From Sanguibacter keddieii (GTDB lineage: Bacteria; Actinomycetota; Actinomycetes; Actinomycetales; Actinomycetaceae), in NCBI RefSeq assembly GCF_001064145.1, contig NZ_JVOJ01000036.1:62001-126000 (forward strand): a DNA stretch of 64,000 nucleotides, in the 5' to 3' direction. The position numbers and the translations under genes are program-made. The notes beneath the pieces were generated by a model, which did not search any database, was not told where the DNA came from, and was given only the letters and a program-made list of their open reading frames with translations. Each line of letters begins with the position of its first letter. Position 1 is the first letter of the stretch. Below, piece by piece: positions 17,427 to 25,447 of this stretch.

Positions 17427-18779
17427 GTGCGCTTCGATCTCATCTCGATTTTCCCTGACTATTTTGCGCCCCTTCGCCTGTCGCTGATGGGGAAAGCGGA
17501 GGACGCTGGCCTCGTGCATCTGCAGGCACACGATCTGCGCGATTGGGCTACTGGCAAGCATCGCAGCGTCGACGACACGCCCTACGGCGGTGGCGCGGGC
17601 ATGGTGATGCGTGCCGATGTGTGGGCTCGTGCCCTGGACGATGTACTGTCCGTTCCGCTTGCCGATGGTATCGACGAAGGTGCCCATGCTTCGCCGCGTC
17701 GCATCCTCGCGATTCCGACGCCGTCCGGCACACCGCTGACTCAGCCGCGCGTGGAGGACCTCGCGCGCGCCGACCAGATCATCGTGGCGTGCGGGCGCTA
17801 CGAGGGTATCGACGCGCGTGTCGCCGAGCACTACCGCAGCGTCGGCGTCGAGGTTGTCGAGTTCTCGATCGGCGACTATGTCCTCAACGGCGGCGAGGTC
17901 GCCGCAATGGTTCTCACCGAGGCAGTCGCGCGCCTCCTCGACGGCTTCATGGGGAACCCGGACTCCCTCGTCGAAGAGTCGCACTCGGGCGCGGGACTCC
18001 TCGAATACCCGGTGTTCACCAAGCCGAGGGAGTTTCGCTCGCTTGAGATTCCCGGGGTGCTTCTCGGCGGCAATCACGCAGCGATTGAGCGATGGCGCCG
18101 CGACCGAGCGATTGAGAAGACAGCTCGCGTTCGCCCAGATCTCGCGCTGTCGCTGGATGCTTCGTCCCTGACGCGCGAGGACCGTGCGATGCTGGCCCGC
18201 TGCGGTGTTGCCTACCCGCGAGCTGGAGCGGCGGAGCCGCTCGACGTGCGACAGGCTGAGCTTGAGGACGTCGTCGCAGTCAGCGAGCTTGCGGCGCGCA
18301 CGTTCCCGGATGCTTGCCCGGAGAACCTGCCCGAGGAAGCGATTGCGGAGCACATCGCCACGCAGCTCAGCGCCGACGTGTTTGACGCTCTTATTTCCGA
18401 TCCTGAACGTCACCGTCTGTTCGTCGCCGAGGTCTGGGGTGGCCTCGTCGGTTACGTGCTCACCCACGTTGGACCCGATGCGCTGCCGAGCGATCTCGTA
18501 TGTCCCGGACGCGTCGATGCGGGCAGCGCATACCTGTCCAAGTGCTATGTCGACCGGGCGTGGCGGGGCAGCGGTGTTGCGGACGCGCTCATCGAGCGTG
18601 CCATCGCCGATGCGCAGGACTTGGGGCATGCCGCTCTTGTGCTCGGCACCAATCGCGGTAACAAGGAGGCCCAGGCCTTTTACAAGCGCCACGGATTCCG
18701 GAAGCGATCGAGCCGTACCTTCGATGTGGGCGGTGTACGCAACTACGACGTCGTCATGGTGCGTGATCTCACCGCATAA
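17427..18779 (+). CDS. trmD: tRNA (guanine37-N1)-methyltransferase TrmD fused to a GNAT acetyltransferase
   Basis: Residues 1-255 are a full TrmD: FDLISIFPDYF at the start, DTPYGGGAGMVM, the SAM-binding trefoil-knot segment ACGRYEGIDAR (about 121-131) with FSIGDYVLNGGEVAAM, and the helix-rich LLGGNHAAIERWRRD. It methylates G37 to prevent frameshifting. Residues 260-450 add a GNAT N-acetyltransferase domain with the acetyl-CoA loop DRAWRGSGVADALIERA (about 376-392) and the C-terminal NKEAQAFYKRHGFRK segment. Usual TrmD length is about 230-270, so the fusion adds 190 residues. No stop or frameshift separates the parts. Start GTG 17427 has GAGGACA upstream. The acceptor of the acetyl group is unknown. 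Confidence 0.93.
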   Translation: MRFDLISIFPDYFAPLRLSLMGKAEDAGLVHLQAHDLRDWATGKHRSVDDTPYGGGAGMVMRADVWARALDDVLSVPLADGIDEGAHASPRRILAIPTPSGTPLTQPRVEDLARADQIIVACGRYEGIDARVAEHYRSVGVEVVEFSIGDYVLNGGEVAAMVLTEAVARLLDGFMGNPDSLVEESHSGAGLLEYPVFTKPREFRSLEIPGVLLGGNHAAIERWRRDRAIEKTARVRPDLALSLDASSLTREDRAMLARCGVAYPRAGAAEPLDVRQAELEDVVAVSELAARTFPDACPENLPEEAIAEHIATQLSADVFDALISDPERHRLFVAEVWGGLVGYVLTHVGPDALPSDLVCPGRVDAGSAYLSKCYVDRAWRGSGVADALIERAIADAQDLGHAALVLGTNRGNKEAQAFYKRHGFRKRSSRTFDVGGVRNYDVVMVRDLTA

Positions 18780-18813
18780 CACGGTGGCGCACTAGCCCTG
18801 GTGCGTCCTGCTG

Positions 18814-18822
18814 TGGGATAAT
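18814..18822 (+). promoter_or_regulatory. Extended -10 promoter of rplS
   Basis: TGGGATAAT gives a TGn extended -10 with hexamer GATAAT at 18817-18822 and no convincing -35. Transcription would begin near 18829, giving a leader of about 120 nt. Confidence 0.55.
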
Positions 18823-18846
18823 AGCCGGGATTGTGCGCGGTTCATC

Positions 18847-18933
18847 CTGCCGCAGGGGGACACCAAGGCGCACGATCACACGTCAAGTGAGCGGGTTCGA
18901 CCCGCCCAACCAGGCGCTTCCGACCTGCGGCAG
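18847..18933 (+). promoter_or_regulatory. Structured 5' leader of rplS (candidate L19 autoregulatory element)
   Basis: CTGCCGCAGG (18847-18856) is exactly complementary to CCTGCGGCAG (18924-18933). The ten-base-pair stem encloses 67 nt that contain a second hairpin, GCGGGT/ACCCGC with a TCG loop at 18891-18905. The stem ends just before the AAGGAG ribosome site at 18940, so folding or ligand binding could control translation. Autogenous L19 leaders are known in Firmicutes and Flavobacteria; I cannot say this belongs to either class. Confidence 0.55.
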
Positions 18934-18951
18934 AGGCGTCAAGGAGAAGAA

Positions 18952-19308
18952 ATGCAGAAGCTGGACGCCGTTGATGCGGCTTCGCTGCGCGATGACATCC
19001 CCTCGTTCCGAGCTGGCGACACCCTCAAGGTGCACGTCAAGGTCATCGAAGGCAACCGCTCTCGTATCCAGGTCTTCCAGGGTGTCGTGATCGCTCGTCG
19101 CGGTCACGGTGTGTCCTCCACGTTCACCATCCGCAAGGTTTCCTTCGGCGTGGGCGTCGAGCGTACCTTCCCGGTTCACGCCCCCACGATCGACCACATC
19201 GAGGTCGTCACCAAGGGCGACGTGCGTCGCGCCAAGCTCTACTACCTGCGTGAGCGTCACGGCAAGGCCGCGAAGATCAAGGAACACCGTTCCGGCAAGT
19301 CCGCATGA
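18952..19308 (+). CDS. rplS: 50S ribosomal protein bL19
   Basis: The 118-residue protein sits at the 30S-50S interface. The family pattern is plain: [35 protein letters not shown], then [30 protein letters not shown] and the C-terminal [18 protein letters not shown]. An AAGGAG site precedes ATG 18952. It is the last gene of the rpsP-trmD region but has its own promoter and structured leader, and a strong hairpin follows. Confidence 0.97.
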   Translation: MQKLDAVDAASLRDDIPSFRAGDTLKVHVKVIEGNRSRIQVFQGVVIARRGHGVSSTFTIRKVSFGVGVERTFPVHAPTIDHIEVVTKGDVRRAKLYYLRERHGKAAKIKEHRSGKSA

Positions 19309-19345
19309 GGCTTGCCAGGCATACGCCTTGGCATTTTTCACGGAA

Positions 19346-19376
19346 AGGCCCGACACCGCGCGCCGGTGTCGGGCCT
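19346..19376 (+). terminator. rplS terminator
   Basis: AGGCCCGACACCG and its near-exact complement CGGTGTCGGGCCT form a stem around a loop of about four bases, 38 bases after the bL19 stop. Confidence 0.85.
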
Positions 19377-19426
19377 CGCCGTATCCTGGGATGGTTGACG
19401 CTATGACAAGGAGACAAGGAGATTGG

Positions 19427-20173
19427 ATGACCCCGACAGCAGGACCGTCGCTCGGCCCACTGCATTCGCCTTCTCTTCGGGATCGTGATCGCGCGGAGGC
19501 CCGCGCTCGGCGCAATCCGCTCGTGTGGCTGCGCGAGATCCTCGTGATCATTGTCGTCGCTCTCGTGATCTCGTCGCTGCTGCGCGCCTTCATCGTTCAG
19601 GTTTTCTGGATCCCCTCACCCTCGATGCACAACACGCTGGTGGAGGATGACCGCATCGCCGTCTCACGTATCGATGCACTGCGTTCAAACGTGCAGCGCG
19701 GGGATGTCGTCGTCTTCGATGACACGCTCGGTTGGCTGGGTTCGTCGCAGGCGACTTCTCCCTCAGTGCTGCGCCGCCTGGGCGAGTTCACCGGTTTCGT
19801 CCCGGGTGGTAGTGAGCAGACGCTCGTGAAACGCGTCATCGGCGTCGGAGGCGATCGCGTGTCGTGCACCAGCGCGAACGGCAAGGTGAGCGTCAACGGA
19901 GTTGAGCTCGACGAGACCTATGTGCCCGATGGCCAGGTGCCGTGTGGCGAGCGTACTTTTGACGTCGTCGTTCCCGAAGGGCACCTGTGGGTGATGGGTG
20001 ACAACCGTTCGAACTCTGCCGATTCCCGCTACCACATGGGATCGGGGCAGTCTCCCTACGTGCCTGTTTCCTCGGTCGTCGGTACCGTTCAGGCGGTTAT
20101 CTGGCCGACGTCGCGTTGGACGACGGATATTGCGCACCACGAGGTATTCGCGTCTGTTCCGGACGCCTCATGA
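19427..20173 (+). CDS. lepB: Signal peptidase I
   Basis: The 248-residue membrane protease removes signal peptides from secreted proteins. A single membrane helix (about 37-58, EILVIIVVALVISSLLRAFI) is followed by the catalytic serine in IPSPSM (S66) and the lysine general base in LVKRVIGVGGD (K135). The GDNRSNSADSR box lies near the C-terminus. Start ATG 19427 is chosen for its AAGGAG five bases upstream; ATGs at 19391 and 19403 are in frame but less well placed. It follows the SRP genes functionally and overlaps rnhB by four bases. Confidence 0.93.
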   Translation: MTPTAGPSLGPLHSPSLRDRDRAEARARRNPLVWLREILVIIVVALVISSLLRAFIVQVFWIPSPSMHNTLVEDDRIAVSRIDALRSNVQRGDVVVFDDTLGWLGSSQATSPSVLRRLGEFTGFVPGGSEQTLVKRVIGVGGDRVSCTSANGKVSVNGVELDETYVPDGQVPCGERTFDVVVPEGHLWVMGDNRSNSADSRYHMGSGQSPYVPVSSVVGTVQAVIWPTSRWTTDIAHHEVFASVPDAS

Positions 20174-20841
20174 CGACCGCCTCGCGCGACCTCGAGGTCT
20201 GCCTCGCGCGCCGCTGGGGGATCGTTGCTGGAATGGACGAGGTGGGGCGTGGGGCTCTCGCGGGCCCCGTCGCCGTGGGCGTGGCTCTCGTTGGTGTCGA
20301 CGCCGCACCGGTTCCGGAGGGTCTCACCGACTCGAAAGCGCTGACTGCTCGTCGACGCGAGGCCCTCGTTGACCCCGTGCGTGAATGGGCGTTGGCCAGC
20401 GCAGTTGGCTACGCCTCCCCACAGGAGATCGATGACTGGGGCATCATTGCCGCGCTTCGCCTGGCGGGCCGCCGCGCTCTGGCCGAGGTAGCCAGCCACG
20501 GCCTCGTTCCGGGCGGCGTCCTGCTGGACGGCTCCCACGATTGGCTCTCCGCACCCGGTGACCTGTTCGGGGCCATCGACGGGCCCGACGATCCTTTTGG
20601 CGTCGATCTGCCCGTCCAGATGCAGGTGAAGGCCGACGCGTTCTGTGCGGTCGTCGCCGCAGCCTCCGTCCTTGCGAAGGTTGAACGCGACCACCTCATG
20701 CAGGAGCTCGAGGATCCGGGCTACGGATGGGCATCGAACAAGGGGTATGGGTCGGCCGCTCACACTCGCGCGATCGTCGAGCTTGGCGTGTCGAAGCATC
20801 ATCGTCGCTCGTGGAAGATGCCAACGCAGGCCACAAAGTAG
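20170..20841 (+). CDS. rnhB: Ribonuclease HII
   Basis: The 223-residue enzyme cleaves the RNA strand of RNA-DNA hybrids and single ribonucleotides in DNA. The catalytic DE pair is in GMDEVGRGALAGPVAV. DSKALTARRREAL, the VKADAFCAVVAAASVLAKVERD metal-site helix, and GYGSAAHTRAI complete the signature. ATG 20170 overlaps the lepB stop (ATGA), so it is translationally coupled. The final residues HHRRSWKM are a typical substrate-handling tail. Confidence 0.95.
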   Translation: MTTASRDLEVCLARRWGIVAGMDEVGRGALAGPVAVGVALVGVDAAPVPEGLTDSKALTARRREALVDPVREWALASAVGYASPQEIDDWGIIAALRLAGRRALAEVASHGLVPGGVLLDGSHDWLSAPGDLFGAIDGPDDPFGVDLPVQMQVKADAFCAVVAAASVLAKVERDHLMQELEDPGYGWASNKGYGSAAHTRAIVELGVSKHHRRSWKMPTQATK

Positions 20842-20895
20842 GGCGCGCCGGGGTGGCGTGACCCAGCGCGGCGCGCGGCCCGGCATGATGGTGGC

Positions 20896-21195
20896 GTGAG
20901 CGAAGAAATCGAAGGTTACGAAAACAATCTGGAGCTGGAACTCTTTAAGGAGTACCGCGACGTCATCGGGTTGTTCAAGTACGTCGTGGAGACCGAGAGG
21001 CGTTTCTACCTGTGCAATCACGTTGACGTGCAGGCACGCCCGGTCGGTGGCGACGTCTTTTTCGAGCTGACGCTGTCCGACGCGTGGGTGTGGGACATCT
21101 ACCGCTCGTCGCGCTTCGTGCGCTCGGTGCGCGTCATCACCTACAAGGACGTCAACGTCGAGGAGCTTTCCAAGCCGGAGCTCGACATCCCATAG
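20896..21195 (+). CDS. DUF2469 family protein
   Basis: The 99-residue acidic protein (SEEIEGYENNLELELFKEYRDVIGLFKYVVETERRFYLCN...) is the well-conserved actinobacterial DUF2469 family, always found near rnhB and yraN. It has no known function and no visible catalytic motif. The start is GTG 20896. A -10-like CATGAT (20884-20889) ends six bases before it and no ribosome site is present, so it may have its own leaderless transcript rather than relying on rnhB. Confidence 0.92.
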   Translation: MSEEIEGYENNLELELFKEYRDVIGLFKYVVETERRFYLCNHVDVQARPVGGDVFFELTLSDAWVWDIYRSSRFVRSVRVITYKDVNVEELSKPELDIP

Positions 21196-21322
21196 TTCGT
21201 GATCGCCCGGTCCTGGGTTATCCACAGGCCTTTTTGTCAACCGCTCCCTATCCACAGGGGGCGGTTTTCGCATTGTGGAACTGATTGCCGCGGGCGCACT
21301 GTGGGTGCGGAGGTGATCCGTG

Positions 21323-21763
21323 ATGGGATGCTCAACACGGCCCGATCGTCGGGCCTTGGGTGCCGCGGGCGAATATACCGCCCGGCTGGTGCTCGAAGAT
21401 GAAGGCCTACGCCTTCTTGATACCAACTGGCGCGATGGCCGTCGGGGCGAGCTCGATATCATCGCGCGCGACGAGACCGATCCTTTGCGTTCCTGGACCG
21501 TGATCGTGGAGGTGCGCACCAGGGTGGGACGTCGAAAGGGGAGTGCCCTCGCTTCGGTCGACCATCGCAAGGTCTCGCGGCTCCGGGCTCTGACGGGTGC
21601 GTGGTGCAGGGCTCATGGTCACCTTGCTTCGCGCGTGCGCATTGACGTCGTTGCTATCACGGTGGACGCGCGGACGCTGGGGTCGTGGCCGGGCCCCATG
21701 GACGAGGCCGTGGATCTTCGCGCTCTGGGGGCGCAGGTTGTGTGGTTGCGGGGTGTGCAATGA
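21323..21763 (+). CDS. YraN/UPF0102 family nuclease-like protein
   Basis: The 146-residue protein has the restriction-endonuclease-like core of the YraN family: RRALGAAGEYTARLVLEDEGLRLLDTNWRDGRRGELDIIARD and then TVIVEVRTR. The E-x-D-I and E-V-R residues correspond to the D...ExK-type site; arginine replaces the usual lysine of VEVKxR, which is seen in other actinobacterial members. The cellular role is unclear; it is usually linked to DNA recombination genes, and here it precedes comM and dprA. ATG 21323 is preferred because GGAGGTGA lies six bases upstream; GTG 21320 is too near. Its stop overlaps the comM start. Confidence 0.88.
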   Translation: MGCSTRPDRRALGAAGEYTARLVLEDEGLRLLDTNWRDGRRGELDIIARDETDPLRSWTVIVEVRTRVGRRKGSALASVDHRKVSRLRALTGAWCRAHGHLASRVRIDVVAITVDARTLGSWPGPMDEAVDLRALGAQVVWLRGVQ

Positions 21764-23307
21764 GAGGCCCGGGGCTTGCACGCACGTATTCCATGAGCAT
21801 CGTCGGCATTGAGGGACACCTGGTCGATGTGGAGACGTACGCTGGGTCGGGCCTCGTGGCGTTTACGCTCGTTGGCTTGCTCGACACGTCTGTGCGCGAG
21901 GCCCGTGATCGCGTGCGCGCTGCGTTCGAGTCGTGTGGCCTGGACGTGTTGGACCAACGGATCACCGTGAATCTGTCCCCAGCTGGTATTCCGAAGTCAG
22001 GGTCGGCTTTCGATCTGTCGATCGCGGCGTCCATTGCTTTGGCGACTGGCCTCGTGTCGCCCGTGGCTTTTGAAGATGCGGTGCTCGTTGGTGAGCTTGC
22101 GTTGGATGGGAGTATCCAGCCTGTGCGCGGCGTCCTGCCGGCTGTTCTCGCAGCGCGTTCGCGGGGCGTGCGCCGCGTGATCGTTCCGTCGGCATGTGCT
22201 CAGGAGGCGCGGCTGGTCAGCGGCATTGACGTGATTGACTTCGCGCATTTGGCGGACCTGATCGCATGGGCGGGGGGAGAGGCCGAAAAGGCTCCGTTCC
22301 ACGGGAGGATGGGCATCCGCCGCGAGGGGGAAGGCAACGATGAACCAACGTTCGTAGACATGGCGGACGTGCGCGGTCAGCCGGAAGCAGTCGCGGCGAT
22401 GGAAGTTGCGGCTGCCGGCGGGCACCACGTGTTTCTTGTGGGAGAGCCCGGATCCGGAAAGACGATGCTGGCGTCCCGACTCCCGACGATACTTCCAGAT
22501 CTCGACGCCGACACCGCTCTCGTGACAACCTCGTTGCATTCCGTGGCGGGCCTGTTGCCATCCTCGATGTCACTGATGACACGGCCTCCGTTCCAAGCCC
22601 CGCACCACTCGGTGACCATGCCGGCGCTGATCGGTGGCGGCACGCGTACGCTCGTCCCTGGAGCGGCGTCTCTTGCGCACGGAGGGATTCTCTTTCTCGA
22701 CGAGGCCGCCGAATTCGCTCCCTCCGTCCTCGATTCCTTGCGCGAACCCCTTGAATCGGGTGTCATCCATGTTCACCGCTCCGGCGTTCAGGCACGGTAT
22801 CCCGCCGCATTCCAACTGGTGATGGCATCCAATCCCTGCCCGTGCGGAGGCGGACACGGTGGGCGTCGGTGCACTTGTTCGTCGATCAACCGACGCAGGT
22901 ATCTCGCGCGATTGTCCGGGCCATTGCTGGATCGAATGGACATCCGTATCGACGTCCATACCCCCACTCGGGCGGATCTAGCGGCGAGGCATACGGACGA
23001 CTCTGCGTCGATCCGCCAGCGCGTGATTGAAGCTCGAGCGAGGGCGCGCAAGCGGCTCCAGGACACGCCGTGGACCGTGAACGCGCAACTTCCGGGAGCG
23101 TGGCTGCGCCACCACTCAGGCATCGATGCCTCGCTCATTCATGAACTCGATCGACTCGTCGATTCCGGTCACTCGTCCATGCGCGGAATCGACCGGATGC
23201 TACGGCTGGCATGGACGCTCGCCGATCTCGAGGCTGCGCCTCGGCCAACTTTCGACCATATCGTCGCAGCACAGCAGCTGCGGAACGGAGCGGACCACTA
23301 TGAATGA
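21760..23307 (+). CDS. comM: ComM/YifB family Mg-chelatase-like AAA+ helicase
   Basis: The 515-residue protein has an N-terminal Lon-like fold (ARTYSMSIVGIEGHLVDVETYAGSGLVAFTLVGL), then an AAA+ domain with Walker A GEPGSGKTML near 228, Walker B GILFLDEAAEF, sensor MASNPCPCGG, and the C-terminal Mg-chelatase part. ComM promotes branch migration during integration of transformed DNA in Vibrio (established knowledge). Its position directly before dprA fits a DNA-uptake or recombination role. ATG 21760 overlaps the yraN stop. No uptake pilus genes are in the window, so natural competence is not shown. Confidence 0.93.
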   Translation: MRGPGLARTYSMSIVGIEGHLVDVETYAGSGLVAFTLVGLLDTSVREARDRVRAAFESCGLDVLDQRITVNLSPAGIPKSGSAFDLSIAASIALATGLVSPVAFEDAVLVGELALDGSIQPVRGVLPAVLAARSRGVRRVIVPSACAQEARLVSGIDVIDFAHLADLIAWAGGEAEKAPFHGRMGIRREGEGNDEPTFVDMADVRGQPEAVAAMEVAAAGGHHVFLVGEPGSGKTMLASRLPTILPDLDADTALVTTSLHSVAGLLPSSMSLMTRPPFQAPHHSVTMPALIGGGTRTLVPGAASLAHGGILFLDEAAEFAPSVLDSLREPLESGVIHVHRSGVQARYPAAFQLVMASNPCPCGGGHGGRRCTCSSINRRRYLARLSGPLLDRMDIRIDVHTPTRADLAARHTDDSASIRQRVIEARARARKRLQDTPWTVNAQLPGAWLRHHSGIDASLIHELDRLVDSGHSSMRGIDRMLRLAWTLADLEAAPRPTFDHIVAAQQLRNGADHYE

Positions 23308-24460
23308 CATCGAACGATGGGAGGCCGCCTGGTGGTCTGCCGTCGCCGAGCCGGCAGACCCCTGCGCACGCGTCCTTCGTCAGGCCTTAGGGGATCGAGA
23401 TGCGCGCGCATGGCTGATTGGAAGCTGGTCGGCACCGCCGTCGTCGCTTGCCTGTCACCCGAGGATTGACTGGCGCACGCAGTGGAACCGGTGGAGGCAG
23501 CGCGCTCTCTCGGTCAATATCGACAGTGAGCTCACCCGCGTCGCTCATGCGGGTGGCGGATTCATGACACCTGGCGATCCGCGCTGGCCCGAGCACCTTG
23601 CGTGCCTGGGGGAGGAGGAGCCGATGGGGCTGTGGTTCCTCGGCGACCTGCCGCAGGTGCCGCGTGCGGACCGTCATCTGTCCATCGTGGGTGCTCGCGC
23701 CTCCACCGGAGCTGGAAACAGGTGTGCCCGCAACATGGCGGCATTCGTCGCTGCGGCGGGGGTGACGGTGGTATCTGGGGGAGCGATCGGCATTGATATT
23801 GAGGCTCACCGCGGGGCCCTGTCCGTGCGTGGGCACACGATCTGCATCCTCGCTGGCGGCGTGTGTAATCCCTACCCCGCGTGCCACGGCGGCGATTTTC
23901 GCGCCGTCATTGATGGGGGCGGTGCCCTTATCTCGGAGGTTGCACCGACCGCCAGGCCAGCGAAGTGGCGTTTTCTGACGCGAAACCGCCTGATTGCCGC
24001 ATGGAGCGGAGCAACCGTGGTCGTTGAGGCGGGAGCGCGCTCAGGTGCCCTTGCGACGGCGCGCCGTGCCATGGAATACGGGCGTGAGCTAGGCGCAGTG
24101 CCCGGCGCGGTCGATGCTCCGATGTCGGTCGGGTGCCTCGAGCTTGCGCGCAACGGAGCGACGATCATCCGCGACGGGCGCGATGCCCTCGAACTTGTTC
24201 GCCCGGTGAGCTCTGACGGCACCGAGCCTATCTTCGGCATGCCGGTTGACGAGGATCGCGGCGTTGATGCTCTGGAACCGACCCAGCGTCGGGTGTGGGA
24301 GGCGCTTCCTAGGAGTGCTCCTGCATCGGTTGAAGCGATCTGCGTCGCTGCGGCACTGTCACGCGACGAAGTCAGCCACGCGCTCATGGATCTGTCGGTT
24401 GCTGGTTTAGTGTCGGGCTCGACGCGTGGCTGGACGCGAACAGGCGGAGGCAGACCGTAG
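23300..24460 (+). CDS. dprA: DNA-processing protein DprA (Smf)
   Basis: The 386-residue protein loads RecA on incoming single-stranded DNA. The Rossmann-like DprA core shows LSIVGARASTGAGNRCARNMA, VVSGGAIGIDIEAHRGAL, ILAGGVCNPYPACHG, ISEVAPTARPAKWRFLTRNRLIAAWS and VVVEAGARSGALATARRA. A C-terminal winged-helix-like part follows (about 320-386). The GGAIGID and AHRGAL residues correspond to the nucleotide-binding GARGID motif. It overlaps comM by eight bases and its stop codon lies inside the xerC -10 box. Confidence 0.94.
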   Translation: MNDIERWEAAWWSAVAEPADPCARVLRQALGDRDARAWLIGSWSAPPSSLACHPRIDWRTQWNRWRQRALSVNIDSELTRVAHAGGGFMTPGDPRWPEHLACLGEEEPMGLWFLGDLPQVPRADRHLSIVGARASTGAGNRCARNMAAFVAAAGVTVVSGGAIGIDIEAHRGALSVRGHTICILAGGVCNPYPACHGGDFRAVIDGGGALISEVAPTARPAKWRFLTRNRLIAAWSGATVVVEAGARSGALATARRAMEYGRELGAVPGAVDAPMSVGCLELARNGATIIRDGRDALELVRPVSSDGTEPIFGMPVDEDRGVDALEPTQRRVWEALPRSAPASVEAICVAAALSRDEVSHALMDLSVAGLVSGSTRGWTRTGGGRP

Positions 24461-24469
24461 GATAGCGGC

Positions 24470-25381
24470 ATGACACGCAACGTGGGGGAGCGCTGGGAAG
24501 AGTACCTGCGCCTTGGGCGGCGGATGAGTCCCCACACTATCTCCGCGTATCTCGCGGATCTGCGCTCGCTGTTGGATTTCCTGTCGCTTCAGCTGGACGC
24601 TACGGAGGAACAGTTGCGCGATGCGCTGACACAGCGAGCCATTCGTTCGTGGCTCGCTCAGACGCTGGCGCAAGGCGGAGCGCGCTCGACAATCGCGCGC
24701 CACACCGCCGCCATTCGCAACTTCACCTCCTGGGCGATGCGTGAAGGGATCCTGGCGAGTGACCCCGCGGCGCTGCTGTCCTCACCGCGTGCTGATCAGC
24801 GTCTGCCGTCTCCGCTCGACGAATCCGATGCGAGAGTGCTTCTCAATGCTGCGCGGGATGAGGCCGCAGCAGGAGGAGCCTCCCAGATCCGCAATTGGGC
24901 GATCCTCGAACTCACGTATGCCTGCGGGCTTCGCGTCTCCGAAGTCTGCGCCCTCGACATCTCATCGTTGAACCGCGAGTCCCTTACCGTGCGAGTCCTC
25001 GGCAAAGGAAACAAAGAACGGGTGGTTCCCTACGGGCCTCCCGCTGCCGACGCCCTCGACCACTGGTTGGTTCGAGGCCGTCCCCAGTTGGCCGGGGAGC
25101 GCAGCGGGCACGCGCTCTTTCTGGGCGATAGGGGTGGCCGCATCGATCCGCGTATCGTACGTTCGATGGTGCACAAGATGGCAGCGCGAGCAGGCGTGCA
25201 CGATATCGCGCCACACGGGCTCCGACATTCTACGGCGACACACCTGCTGCAGGGGGGAGCCGACCTGCGCGCGGTTCAGGAGATGCTCGGACACTCGTCG
25301 CTGTCAACCACCCAGCGCTACACCCACGTCGATACTGCCCGCCTGAGTGCGATCTACCAGCGGGCGCACCCGCGCGCCTAG
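24470..25381 (+). CDS. xerC: Site-specific tyrosine recombinase XerC
   Basis: The 303-residue recombinase resolves chromosome dimers at dif with XerD. The N-terminal SAM-like domain (YLRLGRRMSPHTISAYLADLRSLLDFL) is followed by the catalytic set: R in CGLRVSEV (about 154), K in GKGNKERVVP, H-x-x-R in HGLRHSTATHLL, H in LGHSSLSTTQ and the nucleophile Y in RYTHVD. Its place after dprA is standard for actinobacteria, so it is the chromosomal Xer enzyme and not a phage integrase. ATG 24470 lies six bases after TAGGAT (24458-24463), which overlaps the dprA stop; this suggests an extra leaderless promoter. Confidence 0.93.
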   Translation: MTRNVGERWEEYLRLGRRMSPHTISAYLADLRSLLDFLSLQLDATEEQLRDALTQRAIRSWLAQTLAQGGARSTIARHTAAIRNFTSWAMREGILASDPAALLSSPRADQRLPSPLDESDARVLLNAARDEAAAGGASQIRNWAILELTYACGLRVSEVCALDISSLNRESLTVRVLGKGNKERVVPYGPPAADALDHWLVRGRPQLAGERSGHALFLGDRGGRIDPRIVRSMVHKMAARAGVHDIAPHGLRHSTATHLLQGGADLRAVQEMLGHSSLSTTQRYTHVDTARLSAIYQRAHPRA

Positions 25382-25447
25382 CAACCGTGGCCTGGGATGT
25401 GCCGTCTCGTCGGCGATCGCCGCCCACGTTCAGCAGTTCGCATGCGG

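Noticed and set aside
24470-25381. XerC-like recombinase as the integrase of a genomic island
   Set aside because: It stands after dprA in the order conserved across actinobacteria, and no attachment repeats or phage genes are nearby, so it is the chromosomal dif recombinase.
25382-25447. A terminator between xerC and the M23-like gene
   Set aside because: I looked for a strong stem in this 66-base convergent gap and saw none that I could support.
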